Assembly (NCBI RefSeq): GCF_040954645.1 | Contig: NC_092813.1 | Span: 14,982,136-15,046,135, forward strand | DNA: 64,000 bases | From: Diabrotica undecimpunctata | Lineage: Eukaryota > Arthropoda > Insecta > Coleoptera > Chrysomelidae | Reading direction: 5' to 3' | Part shown: positions 11,401 to 20,924 of the stretch, piece after piece | Layout: each line of letters starts with the position of its first letter | How positions within the stretch are numbered: the stretch's first letter is position 1 | The notes under the pieces: model-generated | The model's input: only the letters and a program-made list of their open reading frames with translations | The model's database searches: none | What the model was told of the DNA's origin: nothing | Made by a program: the position numbers and the translations under genes

Positions 11401-13930
11401 AGCAAGAGAATACCGCTGGGATATAGACTGCCAAAATGCCTTTGAAACGTTGAAAAAGCATTTAATAACAGCACCAATTTTGGGGTATCCACTGCCAGAA
11501 GGAGAGTTCATCTTAGATACGGATGCAAGTAATGTGGGAATTGGAGGAGTACTGTCTCAGATTCAAGGAGGACAGGAACGAGTCCTCGGATATTTTAGTA
11601 AAGTTCTTTCAAAACCTGAGCGGAATTATTGCGTCACGAGAAGAGAACTTCTAGCAGTAGTTAAATCAGTAGAGCACTTCTATCAATACCTCTATGGAAG
11701 GAAGTTTTTAATCCGAACCGACCATGCCGCCCTTAAGTGGTTGATGCAGTTTAAGAATCCAGAGGGTCAGATAGCCAGGTGGATCGAACGACTCCAAGAA
11801 TACGATTTTAAGATTGAGCACCGAGCCGGAGTTAGCCACAGAAATGCTGATTCTCTTTCCAGAAGGCCATGCCCCGCAGAGTGTTCCCACTGCAACAAAA
11901 CGGAATCCAAGGAAGCAGCAGTGCTAAGAACGACGATTGTCAACGACGACTGGACGCCTACTAAGATAAGGGAAGAAAAAGAGAGAGATCCAGTTATACA
12001 GAAAATCCGAAAATGGAAAGAGGAAAACCGTCGACCACCTTGGCAGGAAATATCAAACCTATGCTCAGTAGTTAAGACGTATTGGGCCCAGTGGGACTCA
12101 TTTATCATCGAAGATGGCTTGCTCAAACGAGTCCTGGAAAATGATGACGGTTCAGAGAAAAGAAGACAGTTGGTGATCCCAAAGAGCAGAATAGCCGAAG
12201 TACTTCGTCAGTTACACGACAGTCCATCGGGAGGGCATTTTGGTGTAAGGAAAACCCTTCAGCGAATTCGGGAACGGTTTTATTGGATGAACAGTTCCGA
12301 CGACGTAAAAGACTGGTGTAAAAAATGTACTATTTGTGCCACGAGTAACGGGCCTTACCGAAAAAGGAGAGCTCCTATGAGACAATATAATGTTGGAAGC
12401 CCGTTTGAAAGAATAGCTTTGGATATCGCTGGGCCATTTCCAGAAAGTGAAAATGGAGGCAAGTACATGTTGGTAGTAATGGATTACTTTACTAAGTGGG
12501 TCGAGATTTACGCACTTCCAGACCAGAAGGCCGCCACCGTTGCAGATAAGTTGATCCAAGAATATATCAGCCGATTTGGAGTCCCTTTGGAGATCCATAG
12601 TGACCAAGGCAGGAACTTTGAAAGTGATCTATTCCAAGGAATATGTGATAGACTAGGCATGAAGAAAACAAGAACTACTGCGTATCATCCGCAATCGGAT
12701 GGTATGGTAGAACGAATGAATAGGACAGTTGGCAAGTATTTGACAAAGATGGTGTCCGATCATCAGCGAGACTGGGACCAATACCTTCCGTTCATCACAA
12801 TGGCCTACAGATCTGCTGTTAACGAATCAACGGGCCAGACACCAGCCAGAGTCCTATTCGGACGCGAAATGCGACTACCTTGTGATCTAGAATTTGGGTG
12901 TCGACCTGGAGAAGATGTAGCAGGTGAAGATTATGTGATCGAATTACGAAGAAGAATGGACGATGTACATGAGTTGGTCCGTTCCCACCTTCAGATCGCT
13001 AGCGACCGAATGAAGAAACGGTACGATACACAAGCCGAAAAGGGTTGCTTTAAGAAGAACGACAAAGTATGGCTGTATAATCCCAAGAAGCGAAAAGGTT
13101 GTTCTCCCAAATTGCAGCAGTTTTGGGAAGGTCCATACCTCATCATGGAGAAGATCAACGATGTCATCTACCGAATAAGCAAGATTCCGAGGGGAAAGCC
13201 GATGATAGTACACCATAACCGGCTGGCGTCTTTCGAAGGTGACCACGACGTAGATGAAGAAGTGGAAGTAAACCAAGTCCAAGACGTGTCTGACCTCACG
13301 TTTGAGGAATTCATGGGTGCCTATGGAGGTACCGGTAAAGCAAGACATGGTGTTACCACTGAAGAAAAGCAAGATCTACTCGCGCTCCACGATGACTACT
13401 CGCTGGCCCTTACCATCCCGGCCAGTATCAAAGACGCACCAGGGTTGGCATCCGTCTTTCGAAGGAAGTTTGGTCGAGTTGCAGAACTTCAATGCCAGGT
13501 GCCAGCTCCCGGTAAAACCTTGAAACTCCAAGATGCATCACGTTACCTTTTCTACCTGGTAACAAAAGACACTGCCCGTGACCAACCTACCTACCGAGAT
13601 GTGTGGGAAGCCTTACTTCAATTGAGAGAGCACGTACTAGAGTCCGACGTGCAAAAGTTAGCCATGCCAAAGTTGGAGTGCCGCCAATTAGATTGGAGGG
13701 TTATCCGAAATATGGTGGAGGAGATCTTTAAAGACACCGAAGTCCAGGTGTTAGTCTGTTGCAATCCGCATAGTTACTGGTGCGGAGAGAAAACCGTCCC
13801 TTGTCATTTTTATACAACTGGAAGTTGTAAAAGAGGGTCCAGTTGCCGATACCAGCATACAGTTCCGGTTCCAGTCCCGACAAGGTTCCAGGAGGAACCA
13901 TCTTTTAAGAGGGGGGCAATGTTACGATAA
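8471..13930 (+). CDS. Gypsy Gag-Pol polyprotein with SAP, macrodomain and CCCH finger
   Basis: A single open frame of 1819 codons from ATG at 8471 (an in-frame GTG at 8465 is less likely). Domains in order: SAP-type motif (about residues 7-42, LTVTNLRRHL…GKKAELVQRL); coiled coil of repeated ENKVSxDI-like units (about 55-165); retrotransposon Gag core (about 199-363) with no CCHC knuckle; aspartic protease (LVDTGA, Asp458); reverse transcriptase (YLDD at 869-872); RNase H (about 1010-1130); integrase with HHCC zinc domain (about 1246-1292) and DD35E catalytic residues Asp1318, Asp1378, Glu1414; GPY/F module (FWEGPY, near 1552). Then come a macrodomain of OARD1 type (about 1641-1763) and a CCCH finger C-x7-C-x5-C-x3-H (Cys1778 to His1796). 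Gag and Pol share one frame, so no frameshift is needed. The stop lies 11 bp inside the 3' LTR. All retroelement catalytic residues are present. Confidence 0.95.
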   Translation: MATIYELTVTNLRRHLEDRELASTGKKAELVQRLKNALLEEGLDPETYIFEDAVISSISKLENKVSGDIASLENKVSDDISKVSSDVAKVSGDIASLEDKVSNEISSLESKVSANISSEISKVTSEMSALDDRISSLKNQVAADMLAFEEKIWKEMEKKMEKTGTAERGNNPITVETKEDETKCKLETRPKFEGSGGSVHVKVPTFDGKSSWNNYMKQFESAARANGWSEKEKAVNLTIALRGHALDVLQTIAVQETDDFEQLKKRLNMRYGHEHLEHVYQSQLKNRRQKKDEALQEYEVDIARLVRYAYPTAPEDMMEKLAVQTFIDGLRDHEMQRTLRLARHKTLVDVLSAALEYESATQASGGYSKVRTVKEEGDEDKLDQLFNLMKSMTCKKKKTIKSRNSPSEKPERVGFRGAASTRNFSKDPLILIASLKCREDSVYVDGEINGKRHTLLVDTGATRTIIRPTVINSRKKLLPTRLRLRTATGENANIHGEIQVQLGIGAEKFVHTVIVADIEEDVILGMDVMNMHGFQLDFKNKVIKVGNEEVFLHPHNDNTVQAAITEDTVVPARSETIIVARLQGIVDEGRPVMMEPWNHDDEVGRGIIIGKELVTSAKEIPVRLINVNDYPVTIKKETKVGTCVPVTSIIRQATTSDNSNDKFDQMVAVAGQSLNQMEKRKLREFLRQYRDIFVPKGGKTGRTTVVKHKIDTGNAKPIRQTARRLPQAKREEAETIVQEMKKDGVIEPSTSPWVSPVVLVKKKDGTTRFCVDYRLLNNVTKKDSYPLPRIDDTLDTLAGSKLFSTLDLKSGYWQVEMDPVEKEKTAFTTGSGLWQFNVMPFGLCNAPATFERLMENVLRGLSWKTCLVYLDDIIVLGETFEDHLRNLENVFNRLKAAQLMLNPKKCQLFQGKVNYLGHIVSKEGVAVDKGKIDSIKEWPKPTDKHQVRSFLGLCTYYRRFIKKFADIAKPLTRLTEEAREYRWDIDCQNAFETLKKHLITAPILGYPLPEGEFILDTDASNVGIGGVLSQIQGGQERVLGYFSKVLSKPERNYCVTRRELLAVVKSVEHFYQYLYGRKFLIRTDHAALKWLMQFKNPEGQIARWIERLQEYDFKIEHRAGVSHRNADSLSRRPCPAECSHCNKTESKEAAVLRTTIVNDDWTPTKIREEKERDPVIQKIRKWKEENRRPPWQEISNLCSVVKTYWAQWDSFIIEDGLLKRVLENDDGSEKRRQLVIPKSRIAEVLRQLHDSPSGGHFGVRKTLQRIRERFYWMNSSDDVKDWCKKCTICATSNGPYRKRRAPMRQYNVGSPFERIALDIAGPFPESENGGKYMLVVMDYFTKWVEIYALPDQKAATVADKLIQEYISRFGVPLEIHSDQGRNFESDLFQGICDRLGMKKTRTTAYHPQSDGMVERMNRTVGKYLTKMVSDHQRDWDQYLPFITMAYRSAVNESTGQTPARVLFGREMRLPCDLEFGCRPGEDVAGEDYVIELRRRMDDVHELVRSHLQIASDRMKKRYDTQAEKGCFKKNDKVWLYNPKKRKGCSPKLQQFWEGPYLIMEKINDVIYRISKIPRGKPMIVHHNRLASFEGDHDVDEEVEVNQVQDVSDLTFEEFMGAYGGTGKARHGVTTEEKQDLLALHDDYSLALTIPASIKDAPGLASVFRRKFGRVAELQCQVPAPGKTLKLQDASRYLFYLVTKDTARDQPTYRDVWEALLQLREHVLESDVQKLAMPKLECRQLDWRVIRNMVEEIFKDTEVQVLVCCNPHSYWCGEKTVPCHFYTTGSCKRGSSCRYQHTVPVPVPTRFQEEPSFKRGAMLR
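13391..13759 (+). other. Macrodomain (OARD1/TARG1-like) at Pol C-terminus
   Basis: Residues about 1641-1763 begin DDYSLALTIPAS and contain APGLASVFRRKFGRVAEL, RYLFYLVTK, then PTY, MPKLEC and MVEEIF. The same landmarks in the same order occur in human OARD1/TARG1, a macrodomain that removes ADP-ribose or acyl-ADP-ribose from proteins. The Lys of YLVTK (residue 1699) aligns with the catalytic Lys of OARD1. The segment that carries the catalytic Asp in OARD1 (a G-x-D-R loop after the MPxxxC motif) is two residues shorter here and has no aligned Asp. The glycine-rich loop reads APG instead of GAG. Binding of ADP-ribose with weak or altered catalysis is therefore more likely than full hydrolase activity. 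This is inference from motif alignment by eye. Confidence 0.8.
13907..13916 (+). other. Polypurine tract of Gypsy element
   Basis: AAGAGGGGGG sits three bases before the 3' LTR, inside the end of the gag-pol ORF. It is the expected primer site for plus-strand DNA synthesis. Confidence 0.85.
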
Positions 13931-14201
13931 AAATCCTGGCCTAAAAATAACTGTAAAATATATGATGACTAATATTCTGTTTTGTTGTAGAAATTTCGCC
14001 GGAGGTTCTAGATTCAAATTATGGTGAATTCTCCAACTAGATGCTTCTCGATTTTTCGATGCAAGACAATGCGATCTTTCGATGCTGTTCTAGTATATCA
14101 GGATTTCGTATATAAATACAACATTTTTATATGGAGGGCCAGTTAATTCTCAACACCCGCGCTCGCGAATTTGTTACGTACGGATATAATAAATTATTGT
14201 C

Positions 14202-15468
<1,267 letters not shown>

Positions 15469-15546
15469 AGTTAATATAAATAAAGAAATAAATTAAATCC
15501 GTAAGTGTTATAAATATTGAACCTTTTAATAAATTCACAACAGTCG

Positions 15547-15702
15547 GTTGTTTTCCCTAGCTTTTCTTCATTTGATTAAACTTATCTAGCCAGAGTTGTT
15601 CTATAAAGTTTTTGAATTCTTGTTCATGTTTTGTATCGTACTGCCTATGTGATTGGCGGGCCGTATAAATATGTTTAACGGGCCACGTGTTGTTCATCCC
15701 TG
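15547..15702 (-). pseudogene. hAT transposase N-terminal piece and element end
   Basis: On the minus strand about 15640-15550 encodes DTKHEQEFKNFIEQLWLDKFNQMKKS, the end of the BED-type zinc finger and following linker of GTF2IRD2-like hAT transposases. It is followed by a stop and the Gypsy insertion point. Toward 15702 lie two GGGCC blocks and then TTGTTCATCCCTG, a hAT-like terminus. With 7735-8032 and 4480-5670 this piece makes up one decayed hAT gene spread over 11 kb by later insertions. Confidence 0.75.
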
Positions 15703-16090
15703 ATTATGACAAAAACAGTATACGAAAACAGTACGCAGCGAATGTTTTTCTAGCTATTTTAAGTATTGGAAAAAAATTGGTTTAAAAATTAAAATTGTTG
15801 AATGAAGCCTTTTTTGAGTTTTCATTAGTTTATAACAAGAATCTTAATCTATACATTCTTTGCATTTGTAGATCACCTGATTCTTCCACTGAACTATTTT
15901 TTCAGAACCTGCTAAATTTGTTAGATGATCTGACCAATAGAAGCAGAAACATTATATGCGATTAATTAAATAGTAATTACGCTGTTGCTTGTGCTACCCA
16001 ACTATCTTTGGCAATATATTCAAATCCTATAGTTTAATAATGCACGTTAATTCTCCTACAAGAATTACTTAAAGAACATTTACCATAATT
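15703..16090. other. Unassigned AT-rich flank
   Basis: No coding motif, RNA gene or repeat end is recognisable between the hAT terminus and the possible LINE fragment that follows. Confidence 0.5.
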
Positions 16091-16094
16091 GATT

Positions 16095-16640
16095 ATATTG
16101 TCTCAGATTTCTCACCCCTTGAGGTACGCTCTACAATTATTAATGCAAGACTAGCTTATCATGAAGCAATATATACCAAGTTTAACACTCTCAACAAGCC
16201 CTCCTCGAGAACCCAACGTTTAGGTAGGATTTTTTGCGCTGAGAATTTTCGTAAGTTCCAAAATTTATGCTTGATTTCTTTGTGGAACTTTCCTTCTGTG
16301 TACGTTCACTATAATTTCAGTGGTTTTTAGATAGACTTGTTTGCATTTTTTATAAGGCATTTCCTTTAATTACAATTCAGTTAAAACATCATAAAACCTG
16401 GATTACCAAAATATCCGTATATCAGCCAAGAATATGTACACTACTGTAGATCAAGAAATTTTCTAAAATTTATCAAACAGCTAAAAAAATGTACTATCAA
16501 AATCGTCTGGGAAGATCTAAAATGTTGCAGAAAAACTTGGTCCATAATAAACGATCGTCGAAATAAAACTAACACAGCCCAAACAGCTCTTCCAAACCCT
16601 AAAAATCTCTTTTCTTGGCATAGGCATATGCCATTCAGCC
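16095..16640 (+). pseudogene. Possible LINE endonuclease/RT-linker fragment
   Basis: Plus-strand pieces read SDFSPLEVRSTIINARLAYH near 16105 and, in another frame, KTWSIINDRRNKT near 16530. The second resembles the linker between endonuclease and reverse transcriptase in many LINEs. No catalytic motif is preserved, so the call is tentative. Confidence 0.3.
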
Positions 16641-16849
16641 AGTCAAAACTTTTTTAAGTTCTTCCCAAAGGAAAGAAAAGAAAATAATTATCACAATATA
16701 TTTATTATTGGTTATTTGGTTATCCATGGAACAAACATGGTTACTCGCTTCTCGTCTAGGGACCCATCAAGACATTAAATTAAAACACAAACTAGAGAGG
16801 GTTACGGATATTAGGTTTAAAACAAATGGGATAAAACAAAGGTTACTAT

Positions 16850-19390
16850 TTTTTTGACTGAACTTACAAATTGAGGTTACTTTTCGAAATAAATTCTGTT
16901 TAGTAGTTATATACATTTTTGTTATTTAATGACAAAAGGTAACAAATGTTATAGGGTGGAAGGATTTTATGGTTGATTAAATTTTTTACTAAGTCGTCAG
17001 TTTGTTTTATATATTTTGTACATTCAAAGAAAATGTGGTTTAAATCTGCTTCTTTTTGACAAACTTTGCATGAATTGGAATTTACAATTTTAAGTTTTGC
17101 CAGATGAGCCAGATAACATGCGTGTCCTGATTTTATTCTGATAATAGATGTAATGTATCTACGTGGAAAAGAGTAATTTTTAAACCAAAATTCACTCGGG
17201 ATTGAGAGTTGTATGAGTGCATATTGTGATTTAGAGTGTTAACTGTATTCATGGTATTCTTGTTTCCACTGATTGTTTACAATATTCTTGATTGTTACAA
17301 ATAAATCTGGGATGCAGAGCTTATAACCTGTTTTTGCACCAGAATCAATGGCTTTCTTAGCTAGTATATCTACATACTCATTATGCTCAAGCCCTATGTC
17401 AGCTTTAATCCACAAAAATATAACTGTTCTTTGTTCCTGATGTAATTCAAAAATATTTTTTTGATTAGAAGATTAGATGTAAATATTTGTGTTTTTTTTA
17501 GGAAAAGATATAGTCTCAATGGCTATAAGAACCGACAAAGAATCAGATGCAATTATTGCGGAGTTGTCATTGGAATTTTTAAAATACTTTAATGCTTCAT
17601 AACTTGCTATAGCTTCAGCAGTAAAAATTGAAAAATTATGATCCAGAGTAAACATGTTTTCTATACTTTTTGAAGGAATATAAAAAGCGCATCCAGTGCC
17701 AAGAGAAGACTTTGATGCGTCTGTATAAATAACTGTTGATGCTGGCCAGTTTTCCAATAAATTCCTTAAAATATTGTAGCTAATTGCAGTATTTACATGG
17801 TACCTTGGTTTAATTACCGTAATTGTTTGCAAAAAAGAGTAATTTCTTCAAAGTTTGAATTATCATATGTGTATGAGTTGGTGTTATTACAATTTGAGAG
17901 ATTTCTAAAAGCTTCACAAAGTGGAGGGGAATTTTTGTGGATCCAATATTTATTTGTTAAATCTGCATTATTAAGTTTGCTAATACTGCAGTAAAGAGAG
18001 AGGTTTCTATGACGAATATTAATCAGAAATGTTTGACTAAGATATTCTCTTCTATATTTGAGTGGAAATTCTAGTGCTTCAACATATAACGAATTGGTTG
18101 GAGTTGATTTCATAGTACCTAGGCAAATCCGTAATATTGTATTTTGAAACACGTCTATATTTCCTAGGATATAGGGAACTAACTTAAGGAAATTTAATCC
18201 CATATTACATCTATTTAACATGAAGTCAATGGGTAACTTTCAAGTTACCGTTAATTTACGGCCAAGAATCATCCCTAAGTATTTAATTGAAGAACAGAAA
18301 TTATATTCCCGACTGTTCACTGTTAACTTGTCTATTTTTGGAAGATTATGCCTCATGAAAATACATAATACTAGATTTACTTGGTGCTATTTCGAACCCA
18401 TTTTCTTTAAACCAGCTATTGGAGTAGTCGTTCATTTTTCCCAAAATTTGTATGCACTTTTCGTATGTTTTGGAAGATTAACATATAAGAAAATCATCAG
18501 CATATTGTAATATATTAAGACTTATTTACTAGGGAGACATTGTGCAAATCAGATGTATATAGATTAAATAATAAAGGGCTCAAAACTGACCCTTGTGGAA
18601 GTCCTAGGTTGTTATATCGAGGACCTATAAGTTTACTGTTATTTGACCTCAAATAAATTTTTCTGCAAGTGTAAAAGTTGAGAATGGTTTTCACTAATGT
18701 AGCTGGTATATAAAAATTTCTAATAATTTTTTCTATAAGAATGTCCAGACAAACGTTATTATAAGCACCTTCTATGTCCAAACATATTGTGGGTAGGTAT
18801 GTATTATTGGAAAATTTATCCTGAATGTCCGTTACTAATGTGGCAAGAGCATCTATAGTACCACATCTTTTTTTGTATCCAAATTGAAGGTCTAGAAGTA
18901 ATTTCTTCTTATCCAACCACCATTCCAGTCTATGTTTGATCATTCGTTCTAATGTTTTTAGTAACCAAGACATCAGGGAAATGGGTCTGTATAACTCGAA
19001 TACATTGGGATTTTTTCCTGGTTTGAGAATAGGAATAATTATTACATCTTTAAATTGATGAATAACTAAATTATTGATAATTATGTCAATGAATATATCC
19101 AATAAAAATAGTTTAGCAATTTTTGGAAGAAACTGAATCATAGGATTTTTAATATTATCCAATCCTGCACTAATTATTTTATATAATTAGAATTATTTCT
19201 GTTTTTGAGTGCATACTCTAATTCAGTAATATTAAATGGTTCTAGTAAAAATTCCTTTTCGTTATTTGTAGAATATATTGTAATTTCCCGTGGTATAACA
19301 GATGGTGTCAAATAACTGTCAAAGTGTTTGGACGCGTTTAAGAGTTTCTCGGGAAAATTTGTATATTTAAGTAGTTCTAGAGTTTTATTT
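16850..19390 (-). pseudogene. RNase H-encoding LINE ORF2 (family E), decayed
   Basis: Minus-strand order: an RT N-terminal stretch (KEFLLEPFNITELEYAL near 19230), then RPISLMSWLLKTLERMI near 18990, FGYKKRCGTIDAL near 18870, LDIEGAYNNV near 18780 and GLPQGSVLSPLLFNLY near 18580. The region that should hold the YADD box, between the frames that end near 18515 and begin near 18221, is broken. Then follow the thumb region (RICLGTMKSTPTNSL near 18110), an RNase H domain (YTDASKSSLGTGCAFY near 17710; ASDSLSVL near 17540) and a C-terminal C-x2-C…H…C segment near 17060. It lacks ORF1 and the endonuclease. It belongs with the elements at 19400-24530 and 41480-43790 and lies head to head with the former. 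Confidence 0.85.
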
Positions 19391-19542
19391 TACTCAATTT
19401 AGATCTGTTGTGAAGTGCAGAATGTGTTTCAAGATATAATACAGAGTGTTTAGCAGATTTTGTTTGTTTTCCTTTATATTTTAAGTTCTGTTATTCTGTC
19501 AACTGTACTGTAAGTGAAAATTTTTTATATACTTTTTGTTAA

Positions 19543-20880
19543 ATGCCGTGCCCCGTCATGTCCGCGGGCAAAAATGGCATTTCTGGGAAAGATCCACCAG
19601 ATCCTGGTGTAGAGGACATTGAATTTACAGATGGGAATGACGTAATTATAACTACATTGTAATTCTCAGGTTGACTACTCAAATAATATTAAAATCGGTA
19701 TTGAGAAAAGATTGCCATCGACTTCAGCTAAAACAAATATTCAAAAAAGTCAGGAATTTAATTCATCTAATCGATTTAGTTCTAATGATAATGGTCCTTT
19801 TTTTATATTTTTTCAACATATCAATTTAAATATAGGTCATTTGCATCCAATGAAACTTGAAGAGAAACTACTTTCGTTATCTAATTATGATAAAAATATT
19901 ATTGAAATTGTTAGTGTAGGTAAAAACCGTATTAAAATCCAGTAGATTCAGGTTCTGTTGCTAATAAGTTAGTTACTGAAGATTTTTTTTTAAAAAGTAA
20001 TCTAACAGCATATATTCCAAATTATTTAACAGAAAAAAAAGGTCTCGTTCGTGGAGTGGATACTACTTTAAGTGAAAATGTACTGTCCAACACTATTAAG
20101 TCTAATATTCCTATTAAAAAAGTTTATAGAATGACTAGATTAATTTAAAATAATGGTATATCCGAAAGAGTTCCTAGACAAATGGTAATTGTTAGCTTTG
20201 AGGGTAAATTAATTCCCCAGTATATTTACATCAATAAAGTTAGATGTCCGGTTGAAGTATATGTTAGTCCGGTTATACAATGTTTTAATTGTCTTCGATA
20301 TGGTCATTCAACAACCCAATGTAAGTCAAAAAAAAGATGTAAAAAATGCGGTAATGTAGATAAAATTGGTTGCCCCGATAAGTGTAATGCATTTTGCGTT
20401 TATTGTAAAAATAATAACCACGAGTCTGGTTATCATAATAAGCTGAAAAAGCTATTCAAAATCCAAGTTATTCCAGTTTAGTTCAAAAAAAAACAAATTT
20501 GCACCCTTAACTACCTGTGACACCGACTTCCCTCCATTAAAAAGCTCTTCTTCTAAGCCTTCGAATTTTAGCACTGCTTACAAAAATAATAATACTCACA
20601 AGCATATATCCCCCCCCTACAGTTAGTCCACCCAAAAAAAGAAAAAATTGTGATACAACTCCTAATTTTCCTCCTATTCGTAGAGAATACCAGACCAGCT
20701 TCTGTTCGGGATCTATATTTCAGTTTGGAAACCCTGAACCTCCTAATGAATTCAATAAGTTTATCAGTCAGCTCAGTGCTTCACTCAAAAATTTGATACA
20801 ACAAAGTATCCAGGATTATTGCAATTCTTCCTCAAATATAGAATCTAATCTTAAAATTTACGACATTAAATTAGAAAATT
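19543..20880 (+). pseudogene. LINE ORF1 (RNA-binding Gag-like) of family E
   Basis: It starts at ATG 19543 (MPCPVMSAG). After frame breaks it encodes a conserved block near 19850-20140 (EEKLLSLSNYDKNIIEIVSVG…LTAYIPN…GLVRGVDT). Zinc-knuckle cysteines follow at 20278-20440: CFNCLRYGHSTTQC, then further C-x2-C pairs. A tail with PPKKRK near 20630 and FQFGNPEPPNEF near 20730 comes after. The minus-strand copy at 42830-43788 has the same order. ORF1 proteins of LINEs bind and chaperone the element RNA. Broken in at least three places. Confidence 0.75.
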
Positions 20881-20924
20881 AAATTAAAGATATTATACTT
20901 AGGTAACATTTTTACATAAGTTTA

